A stretch of DNA of 64,000 nt, taken from Nocardioides sp. Root122. Its GTDB lineage: Bacteria; Actinomycetota; Actinomycetes; Propionibacteriales; Nocardioidaceae. Positions 33,598 through 42,878 of this stretch are shown here, piece after piece. The position numbers and the translations under genes are program-made. Each line of letters begins with the position of its first letter. Positions within the stretch are counted from its first letter, which is position 1. The notes beneath the pieces are model-generated. The model made no database searches and had not been told where the DNA came from. It saw nothing but the letters and a program-made list of their open reading frames with translations. Location of the stretch: positions 201,357 to 265,356 of the forward strand of contig NZ_LMDE01000009.1 of assembly GCF_001425025.1 (NCBI RefSeq), in the 5' to 3' direction.

Positions 33598-35201
33598 GCA
33601 ACCCCTCCACCGAGCTCGCCCGCGCGGCGGTCACGGCACTCCGCGGCTCGGCCGTGCGCGAGGTCGTCGTCGCGCCCGGGTCACGCAACGCGCCCCTGTC
33701 GTTCGCGCTCTACGACGCCGCGCAGGCCGGGGGCCTGCGGTTGCACACCCGGATCGACGAGCGCACGGCCGGCTTCCTGGCCCTCGGCCTGGCGAAGGTG
33801 GGTGGGCGTCCGGCGGCCGTCACGTGCACGTCCGGCACGGCCGTGGCCAACCTGCTGCCCGCCGTGGTCGAGGCGGCGCACGCCGGGGTGCCGCTCGTCG
33901 TCGTCACCGCCGACCGGCCGGCCCGGATGCGGGGCACCGGCGCCAACCAGACCACCCACCAGGACGGCATCTTCGGGACCTTCGCCCCCACCCTCGACGT
34001 CGCCGCGGCAGACCTCGACGAGCTGCTCGCCTTCGTGCGCAGCCACGACCACCGTCGGCCGGTGCACCTCAACCTCCAGCTCGACGAGCCGCTGCTCCCG
34101 GACAATGGCGGCTGGGACGGGGGAGAGGCGCCGGACTGGCCCGCCCCGGCGGTCGGCGCAGCCCCGGAGCGGGTCGTCCTCGACCCCGGTCCCCGCACCG
34201 TCGTGGTCGCGGGGGACGACGCCGGCCCGCCGGCCCGTGTCCTCGCCGAGAAGGCGGGGTGGCCGCTGCTGGCCGAGCCGTCGAGCGGCTGCCGGACGGG
34301 CGACAGCGTCATCCGGACCTATCGGCTGTTGCTCGGGGGTGAGCTGGGCGCGCAGGTCGAGCGAGCCGTGGTCTTCGGCCACCCGACGCTCTCCCGACCC
34401 ATCTCGCGGCTCCTCGCCCGCGCCGACGTCGAGGTGGTCTCGGCACGCCACCGCGGCGCCTGGTCCGAGCGGCCGTTCCCCGTCGTGCGCGAGGTCGACC
34501 GGGTCGACGTGAGCGGCCCGGACGACCCTGCGTGGTCCGCCGCGTGGCACGAGGCCGACCGCCGCGTCTCGCGCGACCTCGACGCGCTGCTGGCCGCCGA
34601 GGCCGACCTGACGCCGTACGAGGTGGCGGGTGCCGTCAGTGCGGCGCTGCCGCCCGGTGGCCTGCTGTTCGTCGGCGCCAGCAACCCGGTCCGCGACCTC
34701 GACCTGACCGTCGCCCCCTACGACGTCGGTGGCCGGCGCAAGGTCGTCGCCAACCGGGGGCTCGCGGGCATCGACGGCACGATCAGCTCCGCGATCGGAG
34801 CCGCGCTCGGACGTCCGCGGTCGTCGCGCGCGCTCGCGCTGATGGGCGACGTGACCTTCCTGCACGACACGACGGGGCTCTTCCTCGGGCCGCGCGAGGA
34901 GCGCCCGGACCTGACGATCGTCGTGGTCAACGACGACGGCGGCTCGATCTTCGCCACGCTCGAGCAGGGCGCGCCGGCGTACGCCGACCGCTTCGACACG
35001 CTCTTCGGCACCCCGCACGGCGTGGACCTCGCCAGCCTCTGCGCCGCCGCGCGCGTCCCGCACCTGCGGGTCACCAGCCTGCCCGAGCTGCAGCACGCGC
35101 TGACCTCGCCCAACGGCGGCATCGAGGTCGTCGAGGCCCGCGTGCGCCGCGACAACCGCGGCGACCTGGACAAAAGAATCCGCGCGCTGGCCCTTCCCTG
35201 A
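33594..35201 (+). CDS. menD: SEPHCHC synthase (2-succinyl-5-enolpyruvyl-6-hydroxy-3-cyclohexene-1-carboxylate synthase)
   Basis: ThDP enzyme joining 2-oxoglutarate-derived succinic semialdehyde to isochorismate. The 535-residue protein has EVVVAPGSRNAPLSFAL, the ThDP-activating Glu in RIDERTAGFLALG, VTCTSGTAVANLLPAV, and the ThDP-Mg segment GDVTFLHDTTGLF ... VVVNDDGGSIF. GTG overlaps menC's stop. Isochorismate would come from MenF at 37253-38506. A strong terminator hairpin begins within its last codons. Confidence 0.93.
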   Translation: MSNPSTELARAAVTALRGSAVREVVVAPGSRNAPLSFALYDAAQAGGLRLHTRIDERTAGFLALGLAKVGGRPAAVTCTSGTAVANLLPAVVEAAHAGVPLVVVTADRPARMRGTGANQTTHQDGIFGTFAPTLDVAAADLDELLAFVRSHDHRRPVHLNLQLDEPLLPDNGGWDGGEAPDWPAPAVGAAPERVVLDPGPRTVVVAGDDAGPPARVLAEKAGWPLLAEPSSGCRTGDSVIRTYRLLLGGELGAQVERAVVFGHPTLSRPISRLLARADVEVVSARHRGAWSERPFPVVREVDRVDVSGPDDPAWSAAWHEADRRVSRDLDALLAAEADLTPYEVAGAVSAALPPGGLLFVGASNPVRDLDLTVAPYDVGGRRKVVANRGLAGIDGTISSAIGAALGRPRSSRALALMGDVTFLHDTTGLFLGPREERPDLTIVVVNDDGGSIFATLEQGAPAYADRFDTLFGTPHGVDLASLCAAARVPHLRVTSLPELQHALTSPNGGIEVVEARVRRDNRGDLDKRIRALALP

Positions 35202-35226
35202 GATCAGGGGAGCGGACCAGCGCGCG
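35181..35226. terminator. Strong bidirectional hairpin at the menD / GH16 convergence
   Basis: Outer arms CGCGCGCTGG (35181-35190) and CCAGCGCGCG (35217-35226) are perfectly complementary over 10 bp. An inner stem CTTCCCTG/CAGGGGAG (one U-G wobble) forms inside. The 5' arm lies within the last menD codons. No T-tract. Confidence 0.6.
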
Positions 35227-35255
35227 GACCTGGTGGTGCGTTCAGCTGCTGTGCG

Positions 35256-36455
35256 TCAGGAGGCGGGGGTCTCCCACACGCGCACCCAGTCGACGTACAT
35301 GTGCTGCGGCAGCTTGGAGTCCTTCATCTCCAGCGCCTCGTAGTCCGAGGCGAGGAGGCTGAGGATGAGGTACTGCTCGGTCTTGGACACGCGGGCCGAC
35401 GTGCGCCAGGTCTCCTTGCCGTCGATGCGGAAGATGATCGACTTCGGGGTCCACTGGACCGAGAACACGTGGTAGTTCTTCGACCAGCCGTCCTTCTTGT
35501 TCTTCAGGAACGACTTCGAGTCCTTGATCCACGAGCCGGTCTTGATCAGGCGCTTGCCCTTGTACCAGTGGATGAAGCTCGTCAGGCCACCCTGCGGGTG
35601 CTTGTCGCCGAAGTACTCGATCACGTCGATCTCGTGACCGTCGCTGCCGGGGTGGTTCTCCCCGACGGGCTGCAGCCAGAAGCTGGCGTGCTGGCCCTGC
35701 GCCTTCTGCATCTTGACGCGTGCGGCGGCGACGCCGTACTTGAAGGTGAAGCCGTCGCGCGAGCCGATGTGGCCGTTGACGCGGTAGGAGATCTTCTTCT
35801 TCAGCTTGCGGGACTTCGCGAGGCACTTGCCCGAGCGCGACTTGTCCTTGAGGACGCTGAGGCGCAGGGCGCCACCGGTGACCTTGACGGCCGACGGGTC
35901 GCCCTTGGAGCAGTAGCGCTTGCTCGTCGGCTCGTAGTCCTGACCGCGCATGCTCCACACAGGGTTGAGGGTGCTGCCCGAGAACTCGTCGGAGAAGGTC
36001 GGGGTCAGCCACTGCGCCGTGTCGGCGCTGGTGCTGGTGACCTTCTTGAGGCCCTTGTACTTCTGGGCGGTGACGCGGTAGGTGAGCGGCTGGCCGCCCT
36101 TGGAGACGGCGGCGGCGAAGCTGGCGCGGCCGGACTTCTCCTGCTTGGCCGTGCTGACCTTCTTCCACGACGAGCCGTTGAGCTGCTCGAGGACGACCTT
36201 GCGGCCGACCTTCACAGGCTTGATGGTGGCGGTGACGGCGGCCTTGGCGCTGTTGGCGCTGGCGGTGCGCTTGCCCTGCTGGACGATCTGGGGAAGCACC
36301 TCCAGCGAGATCTTCTGGCCGGCCTTCTGGCGCACCGACGTCGACGCGGACTGCGCCGCGGAATCGGTGGCGGAGCCAGACTCGGTCGACAACAGCATTG
36401 ACGCGGGCAGGAGCAGCGCGGCAACGCTGCCTGCTAGCACGCGGCGTGCAGACAT
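35256..36455 (-). CDS. Secreted glycoside hydrolase family 16 protein
   Basis: A 399-residue exported beta-glucanase-like enzyme. The signal peptide (about 1-32) starts MSARRVLAGSVAALLLPASM. Residues about 45-145 form a Lys/Thr-rich beta domain of Ig-like type; residues about 160-399 are GH16, with the catalytic motif GHEIDVIEYFG near 275 (nucleophile Glu, Asp, acid/base Glu) and a Trp/Tyr-rich cleft (SFWLQPVGENHPG, HVFSVQWTPKSIIFRIDG). Substrate could be a beta-1,3-glucan, agar or another polymer. ATG 36455 has GAGAG upstream. Confidence 0.86.
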   Translation of the reverse strand: MSARRVLAGSVAALLLPASMLLSTESGSATDSAAQSASTSVRQKAGQKISLEVLPQIVQQGKRTASANSAKAAVTATIKPVKVGRKVVLEQLNGSSWKKVSTAKQEKSGRASFAAAVSKGGQPLTYRVTAQKYKGLKKVTSTSADTAQWLTPTFSDEFSGSTLNPVWSMRGQDYEPTSKRYCSKGDPSAVKVTGGALRLSVLKDKSRSGKCLAKSRKLKKKISYRVNGHIGSRDGFTFKYGVAAARVKMQKAQGQHASFWLQPVGENHPGSDGHEIDVIEYFGDKHPQGGLTSFIHWYKGKRLIKTGSWIKDSKSFLKNKKDGWSKNYHVFSVQWTPKSIIFRIDGKETWRTSARVSKTEQYLILSLLASDYEALEMKDSKLPQHMYVDWVRVWETPAS

Positions 36456-36603
36456 GTGAACTCTCTTCGTCTCGGGTGCGATTGGTGTTTCCCCCAGGGC
36501 ACTCCACCCAGTCGGAGGCTGCACCACCCTAACCTCGCACCCCACCCGTCACGCATTCGACAGGCGAACTCGTCCTGGGATCCGGAGGCATAGTCTGGGG
36601 TGC

Positions 36604-37239
36604 ATGCGCATCACCAAGTTCGGGCATGCCTGTGTGCGGGTCGAGCACGACGGGCGCACCCTCGTCCTCGATCCCGGGGTGTTCACCGACGCCGCTGCCC
36701 TCGACGGCGCCGACGCCGTGCTGATCACCCACGAGCACGCCGACCACGTCCATCCCGACCACCTCCGCGGCAGCGATGCGCCGATCTGGACCATCGCCGC
36801 GGTCGAGCGCCGGCTGCGCGAGGAGGCGCCCGAGGTGGCCGAGCGCGTCACGGTGGTGCGCCCGGGCGACCGGCTCGAGGTTTCCGGCGTCTCGGTGGAG
36901 GTCGTCGGCGAGAAGCACGCGGTGATCCACCCCGACTACGACCGCTTCGACAACTCCGGCTACCTCCTCGAGGCCGGTGGGCGTGGGCTCTACCACCCCG
37001 GTGACGCGCTCACGCCGCCGCCGCGGGCGGTCGACGTGCTCCTCGCACCGGTCAGCGCGCCGTGGCTCAAGCTGTCCGAGGCCGTCGACTTCGTCCGCGA
37101 GGTCGCGGCACCGACGTCTCTGGCGATCCACGACCGGGTCTACAGCGACATCGGGCTCGACATGGTGGCCACCCACATGGGCAACCTGCTCCCCGAGGGC
37201 CTGGCCTTCGAGCGGCGCGAGCCGGGCCAGGACCTGTAG
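36604..37239 (+). CDS. Metallo-beta-lactamase-fold hydrolase (UlaG-like)
   Basis: A 211-residue MBL-fold protein: MRITKFGHACVRVEHDGRTL, the metal motif ITHEHADHVHPDHL (HxHxDH), a later His in VVGEKHAVIHPDY and GLYHPGDALTPPP (Asp ligand), and SLAIHDRVYS with a last His. This is the UlaG-like branch acting on small phosphate or lactone substrates; the actual substrate is unknown. The ATG follows TAGTCT by 7 nt, so the mRNA may be leaderless. It converges with menF. Confidence 0.83.
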   Translation: MRITKFGHACVRVEHDGRTLVLDPGVFTDAAALDGADAVLITHEHADHVHPDHLRGSDAPIWTIAAVERRLREEAPEVAERVTVVRPGDRLEVSGVSVEVVGEKHAVIHPDYDRFDNSGYLLEAGGRGLYHPGDALTPPPRAVDVLLAPVSAPWLKLSEAVDFVREVAAPTSLAIHDRVYSDIGLDMVATHMGNLLPEGLAFERREPGQDL

Positions 37240-37252
37240 GAGGTCGCTCGGC

Positions 37253-38506
37253 TCAGCCGGCCTCGAGCGCGTCGCGCACCGGGACGAACTTCGCCTGCGA
37301 CTCGGCCAGCTCGGCCTCCGGGTCGGAGCTGGCGACGATGCCGCAGCCGGCGAAGAGGCGTACGCCGCCCTCGGTGACCATGGCCGAGCGCAGCGCGATG
37401 CCCCACTCGCCGTCGCCCGAGGCGTCCATCCAGCCGACCGGGCCGGCGTAGCGGTCGCGGGGCATGCCCTCGATCTCGGCGATCAGCCGGGTCGCGGCGG
37501 GGGTCGGCGTGCCACCCACGGCGGCCGAGGGGTGCAGCGACTCCGCGAGCTGGAGCGAGGTCGCGACGTCGTGGACGACGCCGTTCACGTCGGTCGCCAG
37601 GTGCATCACGTTGGGGAGGTGCAGCACGAACGGCGCCTCGGGGACGTTCATCGACGAGCAGTGGGGCTCGAGCGCGTCGGCGACGGAGCGGACGGCGTAC
37701 TCGTGCTCCTCGAGGTCCTTCGACGAGCGGGCGAGCGTGGCGGCCAGGGCCAGGTCGCGCTCGTCGTCACCCGTGCGCCGGATGGTGCCGGCCAGCACGC
37801 GGGAGGTGACCAGCCCCCGCTCGCGGCGCACCAGCATCTCGGGCGTCGCGCCGAAGATGCCGTCGACGTGGAAGGTCCAGCACATCTCGTACTGCTCGGC
37901 GAGGCGGCGCAGCGGCCAGCGGACGTCGAGCGGCTCGTCGGTCGCGGCGTAGAGGTCACGCGCGAGCACGACCTTCTCGAGGTCGCCCGCCGCGATCCGG
38001 GAGACCGCGTCGGCGACGACGGACATCCACTCCTCTCCGTTGCGGGCCCCGTCGGAGAAGGTGAGGCCCACGGGCGGCCGCGGTGCCGACGTGGGCGCCA
38101 GCGCGGGTGCCTCCACCGAGACGGTGGTGAGCCAGGTCCGGTCGCCGCGGCGGCCGACCACGACCTGGGGGATGACCAGCACGGAGTCGCCGGGCTCATC
38201 GGCGAAGGCGAAGGCGCCGAAGCACACCAGCCCGGTGCCGGGCTCGCCGACGCGGTCGTCGACCTCGGCGCGGGCCACGGTCTCCGACCACCACTTCACC
38301 GCGTCGCTGAACCGCGCGGGGCCTGCGGTCTCGAGCCGCGCCGCGACGCCCCAGCCGACCAGGCCCTCGCCGCGGCGCAGCCAGCTGACCGGCGCCTGCT
38401 CGGGCAGGAGGTCGAGGAGGGGGACGTCCGCCAGGTCGACCGGGACGGTGCGCACGATGAGCGGCGGGGTCGCTCCCTGGGCGGAGGCGGACGCGGGGGT
38501 CGTCAC
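37253..38506 (-). CDS. menF: Isochorismate synthase
   Basis: Converts chorismate to isochorismate, the first menaquinone-specific step. The 417-residue chorismate-utilising enzyme has ISRIAAGDLEKVVLARDL-type signature (KVVLAR, catalytic base Lys), FGATPEMLVRRE, VLAGTIRRTGDD, the Glu of SSKDLEEHEYAV, HPSAAVGGTPTPAATRLI, and the C-terminal RLFAGCGIVASSDPEAE with E(L)AES for Mg. A salicylate synthase is less likely given the men genes nearby. GTG 38506 follows TAGGCT by 8 nt. Confidence 0.9.
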   Translation of the reverse strand: MTTPASASAQGATPPLIVRTVPVDLADVPLLDLLPEQAPVSWLRRGEGLVGWGVAARLETAGPARFSDAVKWWSETVARAEVDDRVGEPGTGLVCFGAFAFADEPGDSVLVIPQVVVGRRGDRTWLTTVSVEAPALAPTSAPRPPVGLTFSDGARNGEEWMSVVADAVSRIAAGDLEKVVLARDLYAATDEPLDVRWPLRRLAEQYEMCWTFHVDGIFGATPEMLVRRERGLVTSRVLAGTIRRTGDDERDLALAATLARSSKDLEEHEYAVRSVADALEPHCSSMNVPEAPFVLHLPNVMHLATDVNGVVHDVATSLQLAESLHPSAAVGGTPTPAATRLIAEIEGMPRDRYAGPVGWMDASGDGEWGIALRSAMVTEGGVRLFAGCGIVASSDPEAELAESQAKFVPVRDALEAG

Positions 38507-38625
38507 GAGGGGGGAGCCTACGCCGGGGATCGCGGCCTCCGTGAACGGAGATCGGCAAACCGCGAACAGGAGCGACGTGCATCACCTACGTTGCGGCGGT
38601 ACACGACGCACGGAGGAGCCCGCAA

Positions 38626-39801
38626 GTGCCTGTTCACGAATCGCCGCTCACGCGCTTGGAGCGTCACGCGCGCAGCCGTGCGCTGGAGGTCGCGGTCGCT
38701 GAGCAGCGCGGCGGCTCGTGGGCCTCGCTGACCTGGAACGAGCTCTACCGCCGGGTCATCGACGGCGCCGCCGGCATGATCGAGGCCGGGGTCAACCCGG
38801 GGCAGGTCGTGGTCATCCGGGTGCCGGCCGGCATCCGCCAGATCGAGCTCGAGCTCGCCACCCGGGTCGCCGGTGCCGTGCCGCTCCTGCTGCCCGAGCA
38901 CCTGGACCCCCACGAGGTGGGCCGCCTCCTCGACGAGATCGAGGTCCGCCTCGTCATCGTCGACCACGAGAGCCGGCTGGTCCTGCTGCGTCGCGCCGGG
39001 CTGATGGACGCCCAGCTCTTCGAGTGCGACGACCGCTCGTGGGAGCGGCTGCGCGGCATGGGGCTCGACCGTCGCAAGCGCCAGCCCGACCTGCTCCGCT
39101 GGGTCGACGCAGCGCGCGCCGACGTGCCGTCGAGCGCCGTGCTGGGCCTCCCGCGGGAGAAGAGCCAGGCCTGGCTCTTCCGCCCCGAGTCCTCGGGCAC
39201 GCTCACCGACCTGGTCGCCGACGACGTCGTGCTCCTCACCGGCGAGGCCACCGACCGGTTCACCACGGTCGTGCGCGACGCCCACCTCACCGCCGGCTGC
39301 CTGCTGGTCTGGGTGGAGCACCCCGAGGAGCTCGAGGCCGCGCTGGCGGCGTACTCCCCGACCCACGTGCTCCTCGACCACCTCACGGCGCGGCTCCTCG
39401 AGGACCTCATGGTCGCGGGACGGATCGACGGCGAGCCGTGGCACGAGACCCCCCAGGAGGTCCTGGAGGCCACGTCCGCCCGGGTCGCCGAGGCGAGGCT
39501 GAGCTCCCGCACGAAGAAGCTCGCGGCCGACGTCTCCGCCCTGGTGCCCTGGTGGGGCGGACGGTTGCGCGTGCTCGTCCTCGACACCCGTGTCAACCGC
39601 ACCGTCAGCGGCCTGGCCACCACGCTGGGCTTCCGGATCGGACGCATCGCGCACCACCCCGCGGTCAAGCTCGACCTGGCCCGCGAGCACACGGTCGTGG
39701 CCGCCCCGGCCGCTCCCGCCCTCGAGGCCCCGGACGCCGCGCTGCCGCGTCGCGGCGGTCGCACCGGCCTCGACTCGGCCTTCACCCTGTCCGGGTCGTA
39801 G
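38626..39801 (+). CDS. Degenerate adenylate-forming (long-chain acyl-CoA-synthetase-like) protein
   Basis: A 391-residue intact frame with GGAGGAG before GTG 38626. The N-terminal half follows the long-chain FadD pattern: SWASLTWNELYRRVIDGAAG, GVNPGQVVVIRVPAG, and RLLDEIEVRLVIVDH. Where the ATP P-loop should be (about residues 199-224) it reads VLLTGEATDRFTTVVRDAHL, losing the Ser/Thr/Gly run and its Lys. A later part (SRTKKLAADVSALVPWWGGRLRVLV in segments) corresponds to the FadD stretch before GYGLTE, but that motif and the C-terminal domain are missing. It is therefore probably not a ligase. It lies beside menF (divergent); role unknown. Confidence 0.7.
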   Translation: MPVHESPLTRLERHARSRALEVAVAEQRGGSWASLTWNELYRRVIDGAAGMIEAGVNPGQVVVIRVPAGIRQIELELATRVAGAVPLLLPEHLDPHEVGRLLDEIEVRLVIVDHESRLVLLRRAGLMDAQLFECDDRSWERLRGMGLDRRKRQPDLLRWVDAARADVPSSAVLGLPREKSQAWLFRPESSGTLTDLVADDVVLLTGEATDRFTTVVRDAHLTAGCLLVWVEHPEELEAALAAYSPTHVLLDHLTARLLEDLMVAGRIDGEPWHETPQEVLEATSARVAEARLSSRTKKLAADVSALVPWWGGRLRVLVLDTRVNRTVSGLATTLGFRIGRIAHHPAVKLDLAREHTVVAAPAAPALEAPDAALPRRGGRTGLDSAFTLSGS

Positions 39802-39810
39802 GCGCCGCGG

Positions 39811-40818
39811 TCAGGAGCGGTAGACGATCACCTTGTCTCCGAGCCTGACCTGGTCGAAGAGCCACTCCACGGCGACCCGGTCGCGCACGTTGACGCAGCC
39901 GTGCGAGGCCCCGGCGTAGCCGTTGGCGGCGAAGTCGGGGGAGTAGTGCACCGCCTGCCCGCCGGAGAAGAACATCGCGAACGGCATCGAGGTGCCGTAG
40001 AGGCTCGAGACGTGGTCGCGCGACTTCCTGAAGACCGCGAAGGCGCCCTCGCGGGTCGGCAGCTCGTCGGACCCGAAGCGGACCTCGACGGTCCTGAGGA
40101 CCACCCCGTCCACCACCCAGCGCAACGAGCGGGACGTCTTGTCGACGCACATCGCGCGCCCGGTCGCGCAGCGCGGGTCGAGGGCCGGGCCGGTCGGCAC
40201 GACGTTGAACAGCTCGGCCTTCGTCGGCTGCCGCGTCATCCCCGTGAGCCGCGAGAGCGTACGACGGTCGACCTGGCCGGTCACCGGGATCCTGCGCTTG
40301 GCCTGGAAGCCCTTCACGGCCTTCACCGTCGATGCGCCGTAGCGACCGGTCACCCGGCCGTCGTACCAGCGGACCTGCTTGAGGCGGGCCTGCACCTGCC
40401 GCACCCACATGCCCGCGTCGCCGCGCTGGAGCAGCGCCGGACCGGGCGTGTAGACGTTGTGCAGCGCCTCGGACGTGGGCTCGGTCGTGCGGGCGACGAT
40501 CTTCTCCCACGTGCGCCGGTCGACGACGCCGTCGGCGCGCCACCCGCGGCGGCGCTGGAAGGTCGCCACGCCGGAGCGGGTCTCGGCGTCGAAGCGGCTG
40601 GTGACGACCTCGGAGTGGAGGTCGAGCTGGTGCAGCCGGCTCTGCAGCTGGCGGACCCGCCAGCCGGTGTCGCCGAGCCGCATCGGCGCGAAGGCGACCC
40701 GGGAGGCCGCCTGGGCCGACGGTCCCGAGGCCGCGCCGGCGGGACCGGTGAGGCCGGTGACGCCGGTCAGGGCGCACAGGAGTGCGAGGACGAGCGTGAG
40801 CGTGCGGTGGCGTGACAT
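39811..40818 (-). CDS. L,D-transpeptidase with two peptidoglycan-binding domains
   Basis: A 335-residue exported wall enzyme. The signal peptide ends around GPAGAAS (about residue 30). Two PG_binding_1 domains follow (about 47-105: RLGDTGWRVRQLQSRLHQL; about 130-190: LLQRGDAGMWVRQVQARLKQ). The YkuD domain (about 215-335) has HYSPDF and the catalytic SHGCVNVRD with nucleophile Cys. It makes 3-3 cross-links or attaches proteins to peptidoglycan. It is convergent with the degenerate synthetase gene, 9 bp apart, and divergent from menG. Confidence 0.88.
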   Translation of the reverse strand: MSRHRTLTLVLALLCALTGVTGLTGPAGAASGPSAQAASRVAFAPMRLGDTGWRVRQLQSRLHQLDLHSEVVTSRFDAETRSGVATFQRRRGWRADGVVDRRTWEKIVARTTEPTSEALHNVYTPGPALLQRGDAGMWVRQVQARLKQVRWYDGRVTGRYGASTVKAVKGFQAKRRIPVTGQVDRRTLSRLTGMTRQPTKAELFNVVPTGPALDPRCATGRAMCVDKTSRSLRWVVDGVVLRTVEVRFGSDELPTREGAFAVFRKSRDHVSSLYGTSMPFAMFFSGGQAVHYSPDFAANGYAGASHGCVNVRDRVAVEWLFDQVRLGDKVIVYRS

Positions 40819-40883
40819 GTGGATCCTCCCCCGGGGACTGCCATCTGCTGGTGATCATAGGGACGCACGGGGACACCCCTGGG

Positions 40884-40914
40884 TTGCGCGACCCGTGCAG
40901 TGGACGCCTACGCT
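40884..40914 (+). promoter_or_regulatory. menG: Predicted leaderless promoter of menG
   Basis: -35 TTGCGC (40884-40889) and -10 TACGCT (40909-40914) with 19-bp spacing; the GTG is 6 nt after the -10 element, so transcription would start at the start codon. No Shine-Dalgarno is visible. Confidence 0.45.
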
Positions 40915-40920
40915 CGCCGC

Positions 40921-41610
40921 GTGGCCCGCGCTGACCTGGACAAGCAACCGACCGACGTACGTCGCATGTTCGACACCGTGGCCAAGCGCTACGACCTGAC
41001 CAACGACCTGATGACGGCTGGCATCCAGCGCAGCTGGCGCCGGTCGATGGTCGCCGCGGTCGACCCGCAGCGCGGCGACCTCGTGCTCGACCTCGCGGCC
41101 GGCACCGGCTGCTCGAGCGAGCCGTTCCTCACCCACGGCGCCACGGCGGTGCCGTGCGACTTCTCCGTCGGGATGCTCCGGCAGGGCAAGAAGGACCGTC
41201 CCTCGCTGCCCTTCGTGGCCGGCGACGGCACGCGGCTGCCGTTCCTCGACGACACCTTTGACGCGGTGACGATCTCCTACGGCCTGCGCAACTTCGTCGA
41301 CCCGGTCGCGGGGCTGAAGGAGATGCTGCGCGTGACGCGTCCCGGTGGGCGCCTGGTGGTGTGCGAGTTCAGCCGCCCCACCAACGCCGCGTTCCGCACC
41401 GTCTACCTCGACGGCTTCATGCGGACCCTGCCGAGGATCGCCTCGGTCACCGCCAGCGCCAGCGACGCCTACGTCTACCTCGCCGAGTCGATCCGCGCCT
41501 GGCCGGACCAGCAGGGTCTCGCTTCGATGATCGCGGAGGCCGGCTGGCAGCGCCCCGAGTGGCGCAACCTCACCGGCGGCATCGTCGCGCTGCACCGCGC
41601 GACCGCCTGA
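40921..41610 (+). CDS. menG: Demethylmenaquinone methyltransferase (MenG/UbiE family)
   Basis: Last step of menaquinone synthesis: SAM-dependent C-methylation of demethylmenaquinone. The 229-residue protein has [22 protein letters not shown] motif [37 protein letters not shown], and [20 protein letters not shown], all UbiE/COQ5 hallmarks. GTG 40921 is favoured over GTG 40900 because TACGCT lies 6 nt upstream with TTGCGC 19 bp before it, fitting a leaderless transcript. The nuo operon follows after a 221-bp gap. Confidence 0.92.
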   Translation: MARADLDKQPTDVRRMFDTVAKRYDLTNDLMTAGIQRSWRRSMVAAVDPQRGDLVLDLAAGTGCSSEPFLTHGATAVPCDFSVGMLRQGKKDRPSLPFVAGDGTRLPFLDDTFDAVTISYGLRNFVDPVAGLKEMLRVTRPGGRLVVCEFSRPTNAAFRTVYLDGFMRTLPRIASVTASASDAYVYLAESIRAWPDQQGLASMIAEAGWQRPEWRNLTGGIVALHRATA

Positions 41611-41719
41611 GCGCGTCCCTCGTCGCGGACGCTGCGGCACCGCGCGGCGACGAATTAGCGCACGCCCCCATGGCTTAAATGCGCAGGTCAGGGCCGCAAA
41701 CGACGGTCCGCACCCCGAG

Positions 41720-41749
41720 GTGACGCATCGCGCACGGGAGTCCTAGACT
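41720..41749 (+). promoter_or_regulatory. Predicted promoter of the nuo operon
   Basis: -10 TAGACT (41744-41749) with GTGACG (41720-41725) 18 bp upstream as -35. It lies in the 221-bp gap 41611-41831, which contains no gene. The leader of about 75 nt carries the Rex operator and GGAAGGGAAG just before nuoA's ATG. Confidence 0.45.
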
Positions 41750-41763
41750 GTGGCCCGCGCCAC

Positions 41764-41781
41764 TCGTGAAGACATTCACAA
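41764..41781. promoter_or_regulatory. Predicted Rex operator upstream of nuoA
   Basis: TCGTGAAGACATTCACAA has the Rex half-sites TTGTGAA (one mismatch) and TTCACAA (perfect) at the correct 4-nt spacing. It lies 14 bp downstream of the predicted -10 element, where bound Rex would block elongation or open-complex formation. Rex control of nuo is known in Streptomyces. Confidence 0.72.
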
Positions 41782-41831
41782 AGTCACATGTCTCCACCCG
41801 ACTCGGGCGCAGGTCCACCGGAAGGGAAGCG

Positions 41832-42191
41832 ATGGAGCTCTACACGCCGATCCTCGCGCTGGCACTGATCGCGACCGGTTTCGCGGTCTTCTCCGTGATC
41901 ATGAGTGCCTTCATCGGCCCGAAGCGCTACAACCGGGCGAAGCTCGACTCCTACGAGTGCGGCATCGAGCCGACGCCGCAGCCGGTCGGCGGCGGGCGGT
42001 TCCCGGTGAAGTACTTCATCACCGCGATGCTCTTCATCGTCTTCGACATCGAGATCATCTTCCTCTACCCGTGGGCCGTCCACTTCGACGCGATGCGCCT
42101 GTTCGGCCTCGTCGAGATGGTCCTCTTCATCGCAACTGTGTTCGTGGCCTACGCCTACGTCTGGCGCCGCGGCGGACTGGACTGGGACTGA
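41832..42191 (+). CDS. nuoA: NADH-quinone oxidoreductase subunit A
   Basis: Complex I membrane subunit of 119 residues with three helices; the conserved loop KLDSYECGIEPTPQP (quinone-site region) and FDIEIIFLYPWAV are clear. The ATG is preceded by GGAAGGGAAG. It is the first gene of the nuo operon, downstream of the Rex operator. Unlike all the other nuo genes it is separated from the next by a 132-bp gap. Confidence 0.95.
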   Translation: MELYTPILALALIATGFAVFSVIMSAFIGPKRYNRAKLDSYECGIEPTPQPVGGGRFPVKYFITAMLFIVFDIEIIFLYPWAVHFDAMRLFGLVEMVLFIATVFVAYAYVWRRGGLDWD

Positions 42192-42323
42192 GGCCCGTGA
42201 TGCACGCACATTGCCCGCGTTGTCGTCGGTCGACGACCGCTCCGCTGCGCTCCGCTGAAGGTCGCCTTCCCTCCTCCGCCTTGGCACTGCATGCACCTCA
42301 CGACCCTCAGAAGGAGATCTGAC
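42192..42323. other. 132-bp gap between nuoA and nuoB with two hairpins
   Basis: No gene is seen. Two inverted repeats, GTCGTCG-GT-CGACGAC (42222-42237) and GAAGG-TCG-CCTTC (42257-42269), would fold in the mRNA, separated by a CTCCGCTGCGCTCCGCT tract. The nuoB ribosome site AAGGAG follows. Possible RNA processing, attenuation or a second promoter. Confidence 0.45.

Positions 42324-42874
<551 letters not shown>

Positions 42875-42878
<4 letters not shown>

Noticed and set aside
38626-39801. Frameshifted or truncated acyl-CoA synthetase pseudogene
   Set aside because: The single frame covers 391 codons with normal codon bias and a good ribosome site, and no missing FadD motifs were found in other frames. 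A maintained degenerate protein fits better.
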